A DNA stretch of 64,000 bases from Ilumatobacteraceae bacterium (GCA_021299715.1 JAJTEL010000001.1:189397-253396); one strand, 5' to 3'; shown: positions 8,964 through 19,169, counted from the first letter of the stretch. Translations and numbers: made by a program. The notes: generated by a model not told the origin, from the letters alone.

Positions 8964-9851
8964 ATGCCACAAGCACTTCTCCCTTCAGGAATCTCAATTG
9001 AGTACCAAACAATGGGGGACCCGTCTCACCCCACGTTGATGTGGATCATGGGCTTTGGGGCCCAACTCACCGCTTGGCCCGAAGAGTTCATGCACATGTT
9101 CGCGGAGAGCGGATTCCATGTTGTCCTGTTCGATAATCGTGACTGCGGTCTGTCGCACAAGCACCACGGGGTAGTGGTGGAGACCGACAAAGTCACCATG
9201 CAAGCGATGATGGGTGAAGAAGTCACCGTTCCGGTTCCCTACACACTTCACGACATGGCCGACGATGCTGCTGGCGTCCTCGATCACCTGGGAATTGAAA
9301 AAGCACACATCCTTGGTGCATCAATGGGCGGGATGATTGCGCAAACTTTTGCCTTGCGTCACGGCCATCGCACACACAGTTTGACGTCCATCATGTCCGT
9401 TACTGGTGATCTCGCATACGGAACACCAACAGACGAAGCACTGGCTGCATTGTTGGCGCCTCCACCACCAGATCGCGATGCATACATTGAGAGTGCAAAG
9501 AATTGGGCTGTGTGGTGCTCAAAGAAGTACTTCGACCTGAATGAAGCACGGTCTCGTGCGGCGCGCGAATACGACCGCAGTTTTTATCCAGAAGGAACAC
9601 AGCGTCAACTCGCGGCTATTTATGCATCGGGCGACCGAAGCGAGGCGTTGCGTGGACTCACCATTCCCACTTTGGTTATTCATGGTCGCGATGACACATT
9701 GCTGACACCATCGGGCGGAGTGCGAACTGCAGAACTTATTCCAGGTTCAACATTCCTGTATGTGGCCGACATGGGTCACGACCTGCCGCAGCCTCTGTGG
9801 CCACTGTTTCACGACGCAATCGCATCGCACGTGCGTCGCTCTCACACATAG
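8964..9851 (+). CDS. Alpha/beta hydrolase
   Basis: A 295-residue alpha/beta-hydrolase-fold enzyme. The nucleophile elbow is GASMGGM (Ser near residue 117), the acid is probably in IHGRDDTLL and the histidine in DMGHDLP, giving a complete Ser-Asp-His triad. An oxyanion-type HG-like segment is present as WIMGFGAQL. The substrate is unknown; related actinobacterial proteins are annotated as esterases or non-haem haloperoxidase-like hydrolases. It lies upstream of the CoA-transferase gene on the same strand with a 32-bp gap, so the two may be co-expressed. Confidence 0.88.
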   Translation: MPQALLPSGISIEYQTMGDPSHPTLMWIMGFGAQLTAWPEEFMHMFAESGFHVVLFDNRDCGLSHKHHGVVVETDKVTMQAMMGEEVTVPVPYTLHDMADDAAGVLDHLGIEKAHILGASMGGMIAQTFALRHGHRTHSLTSIMSVTGDLAYGTPTDEALAALLAPPPPDRDAYIESAKNWAVWCSKKYFDLNEARSRAAREYDRSFYPEGTQRQLAAIYASGDRSEALRGLTIPTLVIHGRDDTLLTPSGGVRTAELIPGSTFLYVADMGHDLPQPLWPLFHDAIASHVRRSHT

Positions 9852-9883
9852 TCGTTTATCTCAATTCAGAAAGAAGTCATGTC

Positions 9884-11035
9884 ATGGCTGGTCCATTAAG
9901 CGGATACAAAATCATCGAAATAGCAGGCATTGGTCCGGGACCATTTGCCGCCATGTTGCTGTCAGACATGGGTGCAGAAGTTATTCGCGTTGATCGCGCA
10001 CAAGCAGTGCGTGGTCCAGCACCCGACACTCCAGCTGGCGACCTCATGTTGCGCGGTCGTCGCAACATTGCGCTCGACTTGAAAAGTCCAGAGGGTGTAG
10101 AAGCACTGCTGAAATTGGTGGAAAAGGCAGATGCGCTCATTGAAGGATTCCGCCCCGGCGTTATGGAGCGTCTCGGTGTTGGTCCCGACGTGTGTTTGGC
10201 GCGTAATTCACGACTGGTCTTTGGTCGCATGACCGGATGGGGTCAAGAAGGAATGTACGCACAAGCAGCGGGTCACGACATCAACTACATCGCGCTTGCT
10301 GGCTCACTTGCTCACTTCGCACGCGCTGGTGAGATGCCCACTCCGCCTCTCAACATGGTGGGTGACTTTGGTGGCGGCGGAATGTTCCTTGCGTATGGCG
10401 TGGTGTGTGCGTTACTGGAAGCACAGAAGTCTGGCAAAGGTCAAGTTGTTGACACCGCCATGGTGGACGGAACTGCAGTCTTGATGAGCATGTTCTGGTC
10501 GTTTAAGTCCATGGGTATTTTCAATGAGAATGCACCGGGAACAAACCTTCTTGATACAGGTGCACATTTCTACGACGTTTTTGAATGCAGCGATGGAAAG
10601 TATGTATCGCTTGGTTCCATTGAGCCCCAGTTCTACGCAGAACTTTTGAGACTGACAGGTTTAGAAGGCGATGAAGAGTTCACAAAGCAAATGGATTCTT
10701 CAAAGTGGCCACATTTGAAAGAGCGTTTACGTGATGTAATGAAGCAGAAATCTCGTGATGAGTGGTGCGCCATTATGGAAGCAACAGACGTATGTTTCGC
10801 ACCAGTTCTCACAATGAGTGAAGCGGCGGCACATCCGCACAATGTGGAGCGTCAAACTTTCATCAATGTCAATGGTCATACACAGCCTGCACCTGCCCCA
10901 CGTTTTTCGCGTACAAAGCCATCAGTAGACCGTCCTTCGGCACACCCAGGTCAACACACTGCAGAAGTGTTGAAGGAGTGGGGCGTCGCAAATGTGGACG
11001 CACTGTTGTCTAGTGGTGCGGCAAAGCAGGCATAA
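9884..11035 (+). CDS. Family III CoA-transferase / alpha-methylacyl-CoA racemase-like protein
   Basis: A 383-residue CaiB/BaiF-fold protein. The N-terminus MAGPLSGYKIIEIAGIGPGPF is characteristic, then GAEVIRVDR, LMLRGRRNIALDLK and the GHDINYIALAG stretch where AMACR carries its catalytic Asp. The C-terminal half has GKYVSLGSIEPQFY. It is closer to alpha-methylacyl-CoA racemase (branched-chain and sterol side-chain oxidation) than to formyl-CoA transferase, but substrate cannot be read. ATG 9884 is preceded by AGAAAG; a longer frame from 9797 would overlap the hydrolase and is unlikely. Its TAA abuts the GTG of the next gene. Confidence 0.9.
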   Translation: MAGPLSGYKIIEIAGIGPGPFAAMLLSDMGAEVIRVDRAQAVRGPAPDTPAGDLMLRGRRNIALDLKSPEGVEALLKLVEKADALIEGFRPGVMERLGVGPDVCLARNSRLVFGRMTGWGQEGMYAQAAGHDINYIALAGSLAHFARAGEMPTPPLNMVGDFGGGGMFLAYGVVCALLEAQKSGKGQVVDTAMVDGTAVLMSMFWSFKSMGIFNENAPGTNLLDTGAHFYDVFECSDGKYVSLGSIEPQFYAELLRLTGLEGDEEFTKQMDSSKWPHLKERLRDVMKQKSRDEWCAIMEATDVCFAPVLTMSEAAAHPHNVERQTFINVNGHTQPAPAPRFSRTKPSVDRPSAHPGQHTAEVLKEWGVANVDALLSSGAAKQA

Positions 11036-11836
11036 GTGGGCACCCTTGTTTGCTTTCATGCACACCCCGATGATGAATGCATTGGTACCGGCGGAACAAT
11101 CGCGCGCGCATCCTCAGAAGGCCATCGCGTAGTTCTTGTTGTTGCTACAAACGGCGATCACGGCGAAATACCCGCCGATATGTCACCTGATGACACCCTT
11201 GTCAGTCTTCGTCACAAAGAAACGTTGGCGTCTGCAGAAACGCTCGGCGTGCACCGAGTGGTGTTCTTGGGATATGAAGACAGCGGTATGACTGGGTGGG
11301 AACAGAATCAGAATGTTGGCGCATTTTGTAACGCATCACTCGACGAGGCTGCGCGGAAACTTGCCGACGTTTTGGTGGAAGAGAATGCAGATGTTCTCAC
11401 GACGTATGACTGGCACGGCGGTTACGGCCACCCCGATCACATCATGGTGCACAAGGTCGGCCATCGCGCCGCTGAATTATTTCCCAAGGTTCGGGTTCTA
11501 GAAGGAACAATGAATCGCGATCAAATGCGTCGTGGTTTGCAGGCTGCGAGAGATGCCGGAATGTTGCCACCCGACAGAGAAGGGTTCGACCCCGATGGGC
11601 CAATGGATGATGGCAATCCGATGGGATCACTGGAATCAGAGATCAACTTGAAGGTCGACGTCGTTGCGTATGCCGCGAAGAAGCGTGCAGCCATGAAGTG
11701 CCATGCGAGCCAGCTGGGTGATTCAAGTTTCTTTCTGTCAATGGACGAAGATCGGTTCGCGCAACAGTTCGGATTCGAATGGTTTATTGACCCAAAGAGT
11801 GATGCACCACTGCGCGACGGCTGGATCTTCGAATGA
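11036..11836 (+). CDS. PIG-L family N-acetyl-sugar deacetylase
   Basis: A 266-residue LmbE/PIG-L zinc hydrolase. The metal motif AHPDDE is at residues 9-14, with TNGDHGE after the second strand and the distal zinc His in WHGGYGHPDH. In actinobacteria this family includes MshB and Mca of mycothiol synthesis and detoxification. The long insertion around FDPDGPMDDGNPMGS and the C-terminal KCHASQLGDSS resemble Mca-like members, but I cannot separate Mca from other PIG-L deacetylases by eye. GTG start directly after the preceding stop; the next gene overlaps by ATGA. Probably one transcript with both neighbours. Confidence 0.85.
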   Translation: MGTLVCFHAHPDDECIGTGGTIARASSEGHRVVLVVATNGDHGEIPADMSPDDTLVSLRHKETLASAETLGVHRVVFLGYEDSGMTGWEQNQNVGAFCNASLDEAARKLADVLVEENADVLTTYDWHGGYGHPDHIMVHKVGHRAAELFPKVRVLEGTMNRDQMRRGLQAARDAGMLPPDREGFDPDGPMDDGNPMGSLESEINLKVDVVAYAAKKRAAMKCHASQLGDSSFFLSMDEDRFAQQFGFEWFIDPKSDAPLRDGWIFE

Positions 11837-12396
11837 CGCGTGTGTACATGGTGCGACATGGTCGTGCTGCCGCTGGTTGGGATGTTGATCCAGACCCAGC
11901 GCTAGATGAACTAGGTCGTCAGCAAGCGCTGGTCGTCGCCAGCAAGTTGTCGTCACTCGGTCCGTTGCCGGTTGTGTCCAGTCCGTTATTGCGATGCCAA
12001 CAAACTGCGTTCCCCCTAGCGACGGCATGGAAGAAAGATGTTGCAATTGAGCCACGTGTCGGAGAGATTCCATCTCCAGATGGTGTTGCACTTGAAGATC
12101 GCGTCACTTGGTTACGAGAAATCATGGCGGGAACCTGGACTCAGGCTGCGGAGCGGTCGGGAGCGCACTATGTGGCGTATCGAGACGCCATTGCAGAGTG
12201 TGTGGCCTCGCACAGAACAGACACCGTCATCTTCAGTCACTTTGTGGCGATTAACGCAGTCATTGGTGCAGCGCAAGGTCGCGACGATGTGCTCGTTGCA
12301 AGCCTCGACAATTGTTCGGTCACAACTTTCGACATCATCGACGGTCGTTTATCCGTTGTAGAAATTGGTGGCGAGGCCGACACTCTCATCAGATAG
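11833..12396 (+). CDS. Histidine phosphatase family protein (phosphoglycerate mutase-like)
   Basis: A 187-residue protein with the branch-1 signature MVRHGRA at residues 6-12 (catalytic His9), ELGRQQA, SSPLLRCQQTA and the second His in IFSHFVAINA. The fold is complete though short. Substrate unknown: members include cofactor-dependent mutases, SixA-type protein phosphatases and nucleotide or sugar phosphatases. Start ATG overlaps the upstream TGA (ATGA), which suggests translational coupling to the PIG-L deacetylase. Confidence 0.87.
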   Translation: MTRVYMVRHGRAAAGWDVDPDPALDELGRQQALVVASKLSSLGPLPVVSSPLLRCQQTAFPLATAWKKDVAIEPRVGEIPSPDGVALEDRVTWLREIMAGTWTQAAERSGAHYVAYRDAIAECVASHRTDTVIFSHFVAINAVIGAAQGRDDVLVASLDNCSVTTFDIIDGRLSVVEIGGEADTLIR

Positions 12397-12417
12397 GTCT
12401 TCTGACAGTCGCCCTAC

Positions 12418-12423
12418 TAGATT
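12418..12423 (+). promoter_or_regulatory. Candidate leaderless -10 box for the four-span membrane protein
   Basis: TAGATT ends 6 nt before the GTG at 12430. There is no ribosome-binding site. Confidence 0.4.
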
Positions 12424-12429
12424 GAGTGC

Positions 12430-12804
12430 GTGCTCAGTACTTCACTTCTTGACTTTCATACCTCGTGGACGTGGATTGTCATCATCTCTAACGGTCTTGC
12501 AGGTGTATGGGCACTGGCTGCACACAAACTGCAGCCACTACGTACGCGCGCACTGTGGTGGTTCACGGGTCTTGCACAAATCACCATCTTCGTGCAGGTA
12601 GCTATTGGTGTCACGTTGGTAAACAAATACAAACTTGAATTTCCTGCGTTCCACGCGTTCTACGGATTCGTAGCAATCATGGCCGTGGCAATCATCTACT
12701 CGTATCGCTTCCAACTGAAGAGCAAGGTGTACTTGTTGTACGGCGGCGGCGGATTGTTCTTGATGGGCCTTGGCATTCGCGCAATGCTCGTCGGCCAGTC
12801 CTAG
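12430..12804 (+). CDS. Small four-span membrane protein of unknown function
   Basis: A 124-residue protein with four hydrophobic segments, near residues 13-31 (WTWIVIISNGLAGVWALAA), 42-65, 74-93 and 100-122. A short basic loop (HKLQPLRTRA) suggests N-terminus and loop orientation but no catalytic residues stand out. I do not recognise a named family; similar small proteins occur in actinobacteria. GTG start chosen for the -10-like TAGATT just upstream. It is followed by a strong bidirectional terminator shared with pckG. Confidence 0.7.
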   Translation: MLSTSLLDFHTSWTWIVIISNGLAGVWALAAHKLQPLRTRALWWFTGLAQITIFVQVAIGVTLVNKYKLEFPAFHAFYGFVAIMAVAIIYSYRFQLKSKVYLLYGGGGLFLMGLGIRAMLVGQS

Positions 12805-12814
12805 AACAAAGAAA

Positions 12815-12838
12815 AGACCCCCGCTTTCGCGAGGGTCT
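12815..12838. terminator. Bidirectional rho-independent terminator
   Basis: A 10-bp stem with one C/A mismatch (AGACCCCCGC ... GCGAGGGTCT) around a four-base loop, with an A-run on the left and a T-rich run on the right. It sits between two convergent genes and can serve both. Confidence 0.8.
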
Positions 12839-12855
12839 CACTTCTTAGTGCCGCA

Positions 12856-14646
12856 TTAGGCCAGTGATGATTCGAGTTCGTTGAGCTTGCTCACGAGGGC
12901 CGCAGGCAACTTGCTTCCGAACTGTGCGTAGTGCTCACGAATCTGTGGAAGAGCTTCTTTCCAGCCCTGCTCATCAACAGACAAGATTGCTTCGAGGTCA
13001 TTGATGGCAATGTCCAAACCTGCGGTGTCAATGTCGGTTGGCGCAGGCAAGTAACCAATGCTGGTCTTCGTTGCCGATCCCTTGCCGTCTACGCGGTCAA
13101 AGATCCACTTCAAGACACGGCTGTTCTCGCCATAGCCCGGCCACAAGAAACGACCGTCTTCGTCGCGGCGGAACCAGTTGACGAAGAAAATCTTCGGAAG
13201 GTTCTCGCTCTTTGTTGCCGCACCAATCTTCAGCCAGTGACCGAAGTAGTCAGCCATGTTGTAGCCGCAGAAGGGGAGCATGGCCATTGGGTCAAAGCGC
13301 AAGTTGCCCACTGCGCCAGCCTGTGCTGCGGTGGTTTCAGACGCCATGATGCTTCCAAGGAACACGCCGTGGTCCCAGTCGAATGCTTCGGTAACAAGTG
13401 GAACGGTTGTGCGACGACGACCGCCAAACAAGATGGCCGAGATGGGAACGCCTGCAGGGTCTTCCCATTCAGGTGCGATGCACGGACACTGTGATGCGGG
13501 TGCGGTGAAGCGCGCATTCGGGTGCGCTGCAACCGCTTCGCTTTCTGGAGTCCACACGTTGCCCTTCCAGTCGGTTGCGCGAGCGGGTGCTGTTTCGCTC
13601 ATGCCTTCCCACCACACGTCACCGTCGGGTGTAAGTGCTGTGTTCGTGAATAACGAGTTGCCCCACAACGTTTCCATTGCGTTTGCATTGGTGTCGTAAC
13701 CAGTTCCTGGTGCAACGCCAAAGAATCCTGCTTCGGGGTTAATGGCATACAAACGACCATCGTCACCAAACTTCATCCAGCAAATGTCGTCACCAATTGT
13801 CTCGGCTTTCCAGCCTGGAATGGTGGGCACCAACATTGCAAGGTTTGTCTTGCCACATGCAGAAGGGAACGCGGCTGCAATGTACTTCGAGACACCTTCT
13901 GGGTTGGTGAGTTTCAAGATGAGCATGTGCTCGGCGAGCCAACCAGCGTCACGTGCCATGACCGATGCGATGCGGAGTGCGAAACACTTTTTACCCAACA
14001 ATGCGTTGCCGCCGTAGCCAGAGCCATACGACCAAATTTCGCGAGTTTCGGGGAAGTGAACGATGAACTTGTTGTCGGGGTTGCATGGCCATGCAGAACT
14101 TGCCTGACCAGGTGCAAGCGGATCGCCCACTGAATGCACACAAGGAACCCAATCGCTATTGCCCAACACATCGAGTGCACCTTGGCCCATACGCGTCATG
14201 ATGCGCATGCTGACTGCAACGTATGCGCTATCGGTGAGTTGAACGCCGATGTGAGCAATAGGGGAGCCCAGAGGGCCCATAGAGAACGGAACCACATACA
14301 TGGTCCGTCCACGCATGGCGCCTTTATAGAGAGAATTCATTTCAGCGCGCATCTCGGATGGTTCGCGCCAGTTGTTGTTCGGGCCGGCGTCTTCTGCGTT
14401 TGCCGAACAAATGAAAGTGCGGTCTTCTACGCGAGCAACGTCGCCTGGATCTGAGTGAGCCCAGTAACTGTTTGGGCGCTTTGCTTCATCCAACTTTGTG
14501 AACGTTCCCGCATCGACCAGTGACTGACATAGTGCTTCGTATTCATCGGCGGAGCCGTCGCACCAATAGATGGATTCAGGTTGGAGAATTTCTGCCCAAT
14601 CGTTCACCCACTGTTGCAGTCGGGTGTTGCCTGTGCTTGCAGCCAT
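12856..14646 (-). CDS. pckG: Phosphoenolpyruvate carboxykinase (GTP)
   Basis: A 596-residue GTP-dependent PEPCK, the gluconeogenic enzyme converting oxaloacetate and GTP to PEP, GDP and CO2. The P-loop [13 protein letters not shown] is clear, with GDDICWMKF and the Mn-binding region upstream; [16 protein letters not shown] and [28 protein letters not shown] are typical of the GTP-type family. Length matches actinobacterial PckG (about 605). ATG at 14646 sits about 90 bp downstream of the end of the small OB-fold gene on the same strand. Confidence 0.97.
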   Translation of the reverse strand: MAASTGNTRLQQWVNDWAEILQPESIYWCDGSADEYEALCQSLVDAGTFTKLDEAKRPNSYWAHSDPGDVARVEDRTFICSANAEDAGPNNNWREPSEMRAEMNSLYKGAMRGRTMYVVPFSMGPLGSPIAHIGVQLTDSAYVAVSMRIMTRMGQGALDVLGNSDWVPCVHSVGDPLAPGQASSAWPCNPDNKFIVHFPETREIWSYGSGYGGNALLGKKCFALRIASVMARDAGWLAEHMLILKLTNPEGVSKYIAAAFPSACGKTNLAMLVPTIPGWKAETIGDDICWMKFGDDGRLYAINPEAGFFGVAPGTGYDTNANAMETLWGNSLFTNTALTPDGDVWWEGMSETAPARATDWKGNVWTPESEAVAAHPNARFTAPASQCPCIAPEWEDPAGVPISAILFGGRRRTTVPLVTEAFDWDHGVFLGSIMASETTAAQAGAVGNLRFDPMAMLPFCGYNMADYFGHWLKIGAATKSENLPKIFFVNWFRRDEDGRFLWPGYGENSRVLKWIFDRVDGKGSATKTSIGYLPAPTDIDTAGLDIAINDLEAILSVDEQGWKEALPQIREHYAQFGSKLPAALVSKLNELESSLA

Positions 14647-14737
14647 CTGCTGACCTCGTTCTCAGTATGGAAGTTCGGAAGTAAGTACCTGGAGTTTTCC
14701 AAGCGTTCATCCTTGGGGGATGCTCACAGCCTAAAAC

Positions 14738-14959
14738 TTATGCGCCAGGGGTACCCATATCCGATTCTGAGCCAAGGCTGAGACTTGTGGCACGACCTGC
14801 CGAATCGAGAACGAAGACGACGCGCTGGCCTTGGCGCAGCATTCGGAAGATGGAGCCTTCCAGCGCATTGGGCGCCAAGTTGTATTCGGCGAGGTCTGTA
14901 TCGCTGATGACGACGCCGTCACCACTGGTGGGGTCGTATGCCTTAATGACTCCCTGCAT
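14738..14959 (-). CDS. Small cold-shock-domain-like OB-fold protein
   Basis: A 73-residue protein. MQGVIKAYDPTSGDGVVISD resembles the opening of cold-shock domains (MxGxVKxFxxxxGxGFI), and IFRMLRQGQRVVFVLDSAGRATSLSLG matches the closing strands. The canonical RNP motifs (KGFGFI and VFVHF) are strongly altered, so binding of single-stranded RNA by the usual aromatic face is uncertain. It lies directly after rpmB on the minus strand with a 8-bp gap, suggesting a ribosome- or RNA-linked function. Confidence 0.7.
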   Translation of the reverse strand: MQGVIKAYDPTSGDGVVISDTDLAEYNLAPNALEGSIFRMLRQGQRVVFVLDSAGRATSLSLGSESDMGTPGA

Positions 14960-14967
14960 GGGTGCCT

Positions 14968-15162
14968 TTAGCGGCCGGCCTTGACGACTTTGCCCGACTT
15001 AATGCATGCGGTGCAGGCATAGACGCGACGCGGTGCACCCTTCACAATGGCGCGCACACGCTGGATATTCGGGCTCCAACGACGCTTGGTGCGCACGTGA
15101 GAGTGCGACACTGACATGCCCCAGGACGGGCCCTTGCCACATACTTCGCAAACTGCAGCCAT
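14968..15162 (-). CDS. rpmB: 50S ribosomal protein L28 (zinc-binding form)
   Basis: A 64-residue L28. [27 protein letters not shown] and [15 protein letters not shown] are diagnostic. The CxxC pairs at C5/C8 and C50/C53 mark the zinc-binding (C+) paralogue. ATG at 15162 is the conserved start; the open frame extends to 15351 but the extra residues do not resemble L28. A purine-rich GAGG stretch precedes the start. It probably shares a promoter region with the divergent DAK-domain gene and leads into the small OB-fold gene. Confidence 0.95.
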   Translation of the reverse strand: MAAVCEVCGKGPSWGMSVSHSHVRTKRRWSPNIQRVRAIVKGAPRRVYACTACIKSGKVVKAGR

Positions 15163-15309
15163 GTTGGAAACCTCTTCGAATTGGCAAAAGGCAAGGAGAG
15201 CCTTTTGAACGCAGAGATAAAAACTACCAGCGAGACTAAACCGACCCCAACCGCCGAGGCGGGGGAATCCGCGGTTTTCGTGAGTATTCGCCAGGGGTCC
15301 CCGTATCAC

Positions 15310-15315
15310 TAGCCT
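15310..15315 (+). promoter_or_regulatory. Candidate leaderless -10 box for the DAK-domain gene
   Basis: TAGCCT followed by GA, ending 8 nt before the GTG at 15324. The same TAGCCTGA string occurs before ffh and miaB. Confidence 0.5.
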
Positions 15316-15323
15316 GAGTAGCC

Positions 15324-17006
15324 GTGGCAGGGGTTGTGAATCTTGGGGCAAATGAGCTCAGATCGGCTGTGGTCGTCTTTCGCGACACGATGAAGGCGCA
15401 TCAGGCTTCCATCAACCGCCTGAATGTCTACCCCGTTCCCGACGGTGACACCGGAACAAACATGGCGAGAACGCTCGAGGCAGTTGTGGCCGAGTTGTCT
15501 GGTGCCGCATCCGACATGGCATCCACGTGTCAGGCAATTAGTCACGGGTCGCTCATGGGTGCGCGTGGCAATAGCGGCGTCATCCTTAGTCAAATCTTGC
15601 GTGGGTTCTCATCCACAGTGAGTTCTGCTGGCGACGCAGGCGCTCCTGCATCTCATGTTGCCGACGCATTATCGAAGGCTGCGGCTGCGGCGTATGAAGC
15701 AGTGTTGAAGCCCATTGAAGGAACCATCCTCACCGTTGTTCGTGAATCTGCCGAAGGTGCGACCGCCGCTGCATCATCTGGCGCAGATCTTTCTGCAACG
15801 TTGCGCGCAGCGCGTGAACAAGGACGTGACGCGTTAGCCCGTACACCCGACATGCTGCCCGTGTTGAAAGATGCTGGTGTGGTCGACGCCGGTGGAGCCG
15901 GATTCTTGTTGCTGCTCGACTCGTTCTTGCATGTCATTGACGGCGAAGAACTTCCAGTACCCGACGAGACCGCAGGACCAAGCGCAGAACAACTTGATGC
16001 TGTGGCGAAGCGTCAGCACCACGACGGAACTGTTGATGTCAGTGAACTGCGTTACGAAGTGATGTTCCTGCTCGACCTCGACGATTCACGTGCATCAGAA
16101 TTCAAGTCAGCGTGGGGAACAATTGGTGACTCAATCGTGGTGGTCGGTGGAGATGGTTTGTATAACTGCCACATTCACACCAACGACATTGGGGCGGCTA
16201 TCGAAGCGCCACTGTTGTTGAACGGACGTCCTCGCAACATTCGTGTCACCGACTTATTTGAAGAAGTTGCCGAAGAACACGCCGCACGTGAAGCAGAACT
16301 GGGAAGTCCTGTGCAATCGCGCACACATTCGCCGTCGTTGCCGCCTGTCACGTGCGCTGTGGTCGCAGTAGCAAGCGGCGACGGACTCGCCGAACTCTTT
16401 GGACAGTTAGGTGTGCACGGCGTTATCGCAGGTGGTCAAACGCTGAATCCGTCTACTGCTGAATTACTTGCAGCCGTAGAACATATGAATGCTCGACAAG
16501 TTGTCATTCTTCCGAACAACAAGAACATCATTCCCGTTGCACAACAAATAGATGCACTCACCACAAAAGACGTTCGCGTCGTCCCAACGTGCTCCATGCC
16601 TGAGGCACTCGCGGCTCTCGTGTCATACGACCCCGAGGCATCGGCCGAATCAAATGCTCGTTCAATGACTGTTGCTGCAGAGGCTGTTGCTACCGGAGAA
16701 ATCACCCAAGCGGTTCGCGACACAAATTCTGAAGCAGGCAAAGTGACCGAAGGTGATTGGATTGGACTTGTTCGTGGCGACGGAATCGTTTCCATTTCTG
16801 GAACCATGGTGGGGTCGGCCACTCAATTGCTCGACCACCTCATTGACGATTCTCGCGAATTGCTCACCATTGTGACGGGTGACGGCTCAACAGGCGCGTC
16901 AACCGATCAAATCACAGCGTGGGTCACCGATAACAGGCCAGACGTAGCAATAGAGATTCATGTTGGCGGACAGCCGCTCTACCCGTACCTCTTCGGCGTT
17001 GAGTAA
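15324..17006 (+). CDS. DAK2-domain / FakA-like kinase-family protein (YloV family)
   Basis: A 560-residue protein. The N-terminal half is a DhaL/DAK2 domain: [17 protein letters not shown] carries the Mg-ATP Asp residues, then [21 protein letters not shown] and [13 protein letters not shown]. The C-terminal half is the DegV/FakA-like region with [21 protein letters not shown] and a final helical-sheet domain ending [13 protein letters not shown]. FakA phosphorylates fatty acids bound to FakB; no FakB/DegV gene is visible here, so the substrate remains open. GTG start fits a leaderless transcript. The neighbouring recG frame overlaps the 3' end, the same gene pair order known in many bacteria. 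Confidence 0.88.
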   Translation: MAGVVNLGANELRSAVVVFRDTMKAHQASINRLNVYPVPDGDTGTNMARTLEAVVAELSGAASDMASTCQAISHGSLMGARGNSGVILSQILRGFSSTVSSAGDAGAPASHVADALSKAAAAAYEAVLKPIEGTILTVVRESAEGATAAASSGADLSATLRAAREQGRDALARTPDMLPVLKDAGVVDAGGAGFLLLLDSFLHVIDGEELPVPDETAGPSAEQLDAVAKRQHHDGTVDVSELRYEVMFLLDLDDSRASEFKSAWGTIGDSIVVVGGDGLYNCHIHTNDIGAAIEAPLLLNGRPRNIRVTDLFEEVAEEHAAREAELGSPVQSRTHSPSLPPVTCAVVAVASGDGLAELFGQLGVHGVIAGGQTLNPSTAELLAAVEHMNARQVVILPNNKNIIPVAQQIDALTTKDVRVVPTCSMPEALAALVSYDPEASAESNARSMTVAAEAVATGEITQAVRDTNSEAGKVTEGDWIGLVRGDGIVSISGTMVGSATQLLDHLIDDSRELLTIVTGDGSTGASTDQITAWVTDNRPDVAIEIHVGGQPLYPYLFGVE

Positions 17007-19134
17007 CGCACCACTTACTCTGCGCGATCTTGACCACATTGGTCTTGAACGCATCAAAGGAATTGGAGACAAAGCAAAGTCGTCACTCGAGTCGTTTGGT
17101 GTCTTCAGTGTTCTTGATCTTCTCGAGACGTATCCACGTCGCTACATCGATCGCACCAACATGGCAACGCTTCGCGATTTGCAATTGGGAGTTGACACCT
17201 TGGTCATGGTTCGCGTGGAAAAGTGTCGCAGTATTCAAACGAAGAACGGTCGTGTCATGGTGACGGCAACTGTCGCCGACGAGACCGGAAAACTGTCGCT
17301 CACTTTTTTCAATCAACGGTGGCGCGAGAAGCAATTGCAACCGGGCATTGAAATTGCTGTGTTCGGAAAAGCTGAGATGTACAACGGGTATCGCCAAATG
17401 ACAAATCCGGTGGTTGACCGCATTGGCGATCGCGCCGCACGTTTTGTTCCGGTGTATCCGCAAAGCGAGAAGTCGCGCATTACATCGTGGGACCTTGCGC
17501 GGTGGATTGAGGACGCACTTGCGAAGTGTGAACCTCGCGGTATTGACGATCCAGTGCCGGTATCCCTTCTTGAGTCGCACTCTCTCATCGGTCGACACGA
17601 TGCACTTCGCAAGATTCACTTGCCAGATTCAACGGAAGATCATCGCGAAGCGCGCCAACGTTTGGCGTTCGATGAAGTTCTTCGCGTTCAGTTGATGTTG
17701 GTGGGTCGTAAGGCTCAGTGGGAGCGAGAATCTGCAGGTTTCGTGCACACGACAAAAGGGCATCTCATCGACGGCTTCATGTCTGCGTTGCCATTTCCAC
17801 TCACAGGTGCACAGAAGCGAACAATTGCAGAGATCTACAAAGACCTTTCGGTCGGTAAGCCGATGCATCGTCTCTTGCAAGGTGATGTTGGAGCAGGAAA
17901 GACACTTGTCGCTGTCGCAACAATGCTGACGGCGGTTCAGGGCGGCCATCAGGCGGCACTCATGGCGCCAACAGAAGTTTTGGCCGACCAACATGCTTTA
18001 GGAATTCGAGCTCTACTGGAATCACTGAAGATTTCCGATGAAGGAAACCTGTTTGGTGACCGTGGCTTACGTATTGAGTTGCTCACAAACAAAGTTCGTG
18101 CAGCGGAACGTAAATCAATTCTCGCTGGTCTTGCCGACGGAAGCGTCGACATCATCATTGGTACTCATGCGCTGATTCAAGAAGCAGTGAAATTCAAAAG
18201 TTTGGGTGTTGTTGTGGTGGACGAACAGCATCGATTTGGTGTTCAGCAACGGTCGCAATTGCGCGACAAGGCACAGGAGTCTGACTCTGGACTAATGCCC
18301 GATGTCTTGGTGATGACGGCAACTCCTATTCCGCGCACTGCGGCCATGACCGTTTACGGCGATCTCGACGTGAGCGTTCTCGACGAACTTCCGCCTGGAC
18401 GCACTCCGATTACAACTTCGCGAGTGTCTGGTCCACTTGAACGTGCCGTTATGTGGGAGTCAGTTCGGGAACGTCTTGCAGCCGGTCAGCAGGCATATGT
18501 GGTGTGCCCGCTTATTGAAGAGAGCGAAAAGCTGGAAGTTGCTTCTGCTCAAGAAACTTTCGACGAGCTCGTGCATGGAGAACTGAATGGTTTTCGTGTT
18601 GCGCTGTTGCACGGCCGGATGTCGTCGGCGGACAAAGAATCAGTCATGTCGTCCTTCCGCTCGGGGGAGACCGATGTGTTGGTTGCTACCACGGTGATTG
18701 AAGTGGGAGTCGATGTCCCGAACTCAACAAGCATGATCATCTTGGATGCCGATCGTTTTGGAATTGCACAGTTGCATCAGTTGCGTGGTCGAGTGGGGCG
18801 CGGAAAATTGGCATCACAGTGTTATTTGGTGACGCAGCACTCCGACCCGTCGCCACGCGTTGAAGCGTTGGTGGCGTCAACCGACGGGTTTGTCCTTGCC
18901 GAAGAGGATCTTCGTCTTCGCGGCGAGGGAACCATTATGGGTGTGAACCAGAAGGGAACCAGCGACCTAACGTTGGCGTCGTTGCAGCACGATTTAGAGC
19001 TCATTCAGTGGGCGCGTGACGATGCGCAGCGAATCATCGCTGACGACCCCACCTTGAAGACCCTCCCAGTTTTGCGTGATGAACTTGACCTTCTCTTCTC
19101 TGACGAAGATGAAGAGTTTTTGTTTAAGTCGTAG
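16960..19134 (+). CDS. recG: ATP-dependent DNA helicase RecG
   Basis: Up to 724 residues; remodels stalled forks and Holliday junctions. An N-terminal HhH-like segment (IGLERIKGIGDKAKSSLESFG) and the wedge OB domain (TLVMVRVEKCRSIQTKNGR) come first, then the helicase with GDVGAGKTLVA, APTEVLADQH, VVVDEQHRFG (the RecG DEQH box), MTATPIPRT, and domain 2 with LLHGRMSS, TTVIEVGVDVPN and QLRGRVGRG. The ATG at 16960 overlaps the upstream gene by 47 bp; TTG 16999, overlapping its stop by 8 bp, is an equally good start and removes 13 poorly conserved residues. Confidence 0.96.
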   Translation: MLADSRSTRTSSALSNAPLTLRDLDHIGLERIKGIGDKAKSSLESFGVFSVLDLLETYPRRYIDRTNMATLRDLQLGVDTLVMVRVEKCRSIQTKNGRVMVTATVADETGKLSLTFFNQRWREKQLQPGIEIAVFGKAEMYNGYRQMTNPVVDRIGDRAARFVPVYPQSEKSRITSWDLARWIEDALAKCEPRGIDDPVPVSLLESHSLIGRHDALRKIHLPDSTEDHREARQRLAFDEVLRVQLMLVGRKAQWERESAGFVHTTKGHLIDGFMSALPFPLTGAQKRTIAEIYKDLSVGKPMHRLLQGDVGAGKTLVAVATMLTAVQGGHQAALMAPTEVLADQHALGIRALLESLKISDEGNLFGDRGLRIELLTNKVRAAERKSILAGLADGSVDIIIGTHALIQEAVKFKSLGVVVVDEQHRFGVQQRSQLRDKAQESDSGLMPDVLVMTATPIPRTAAMTVYGDLDVSVLDELPPGRTPITTSRVSGPLERAVMWESVRERLAAGQQAYVVCPLIEESEKLEVASAQETFDELVHGELNGFRVALLHGRMSSADKESVMSSFRSGETDVLVATTVIEVGVDVPNSTSMIILDADRFGIAQLHQLRGRVGRGKLASQCYLVTQHSDPSPRVEALVASTDGFVLAEEDLRLRGEGTIMGVNQKGTSDLTLASLQHDLELIQWARDDAQRIIADDPTLKTLPVLRDELDLLFSDEDEEFLFKS

Positions 19135-19169
19135 AAACATCGCACTACGGTGTGTGAAGAGGGGGAATT

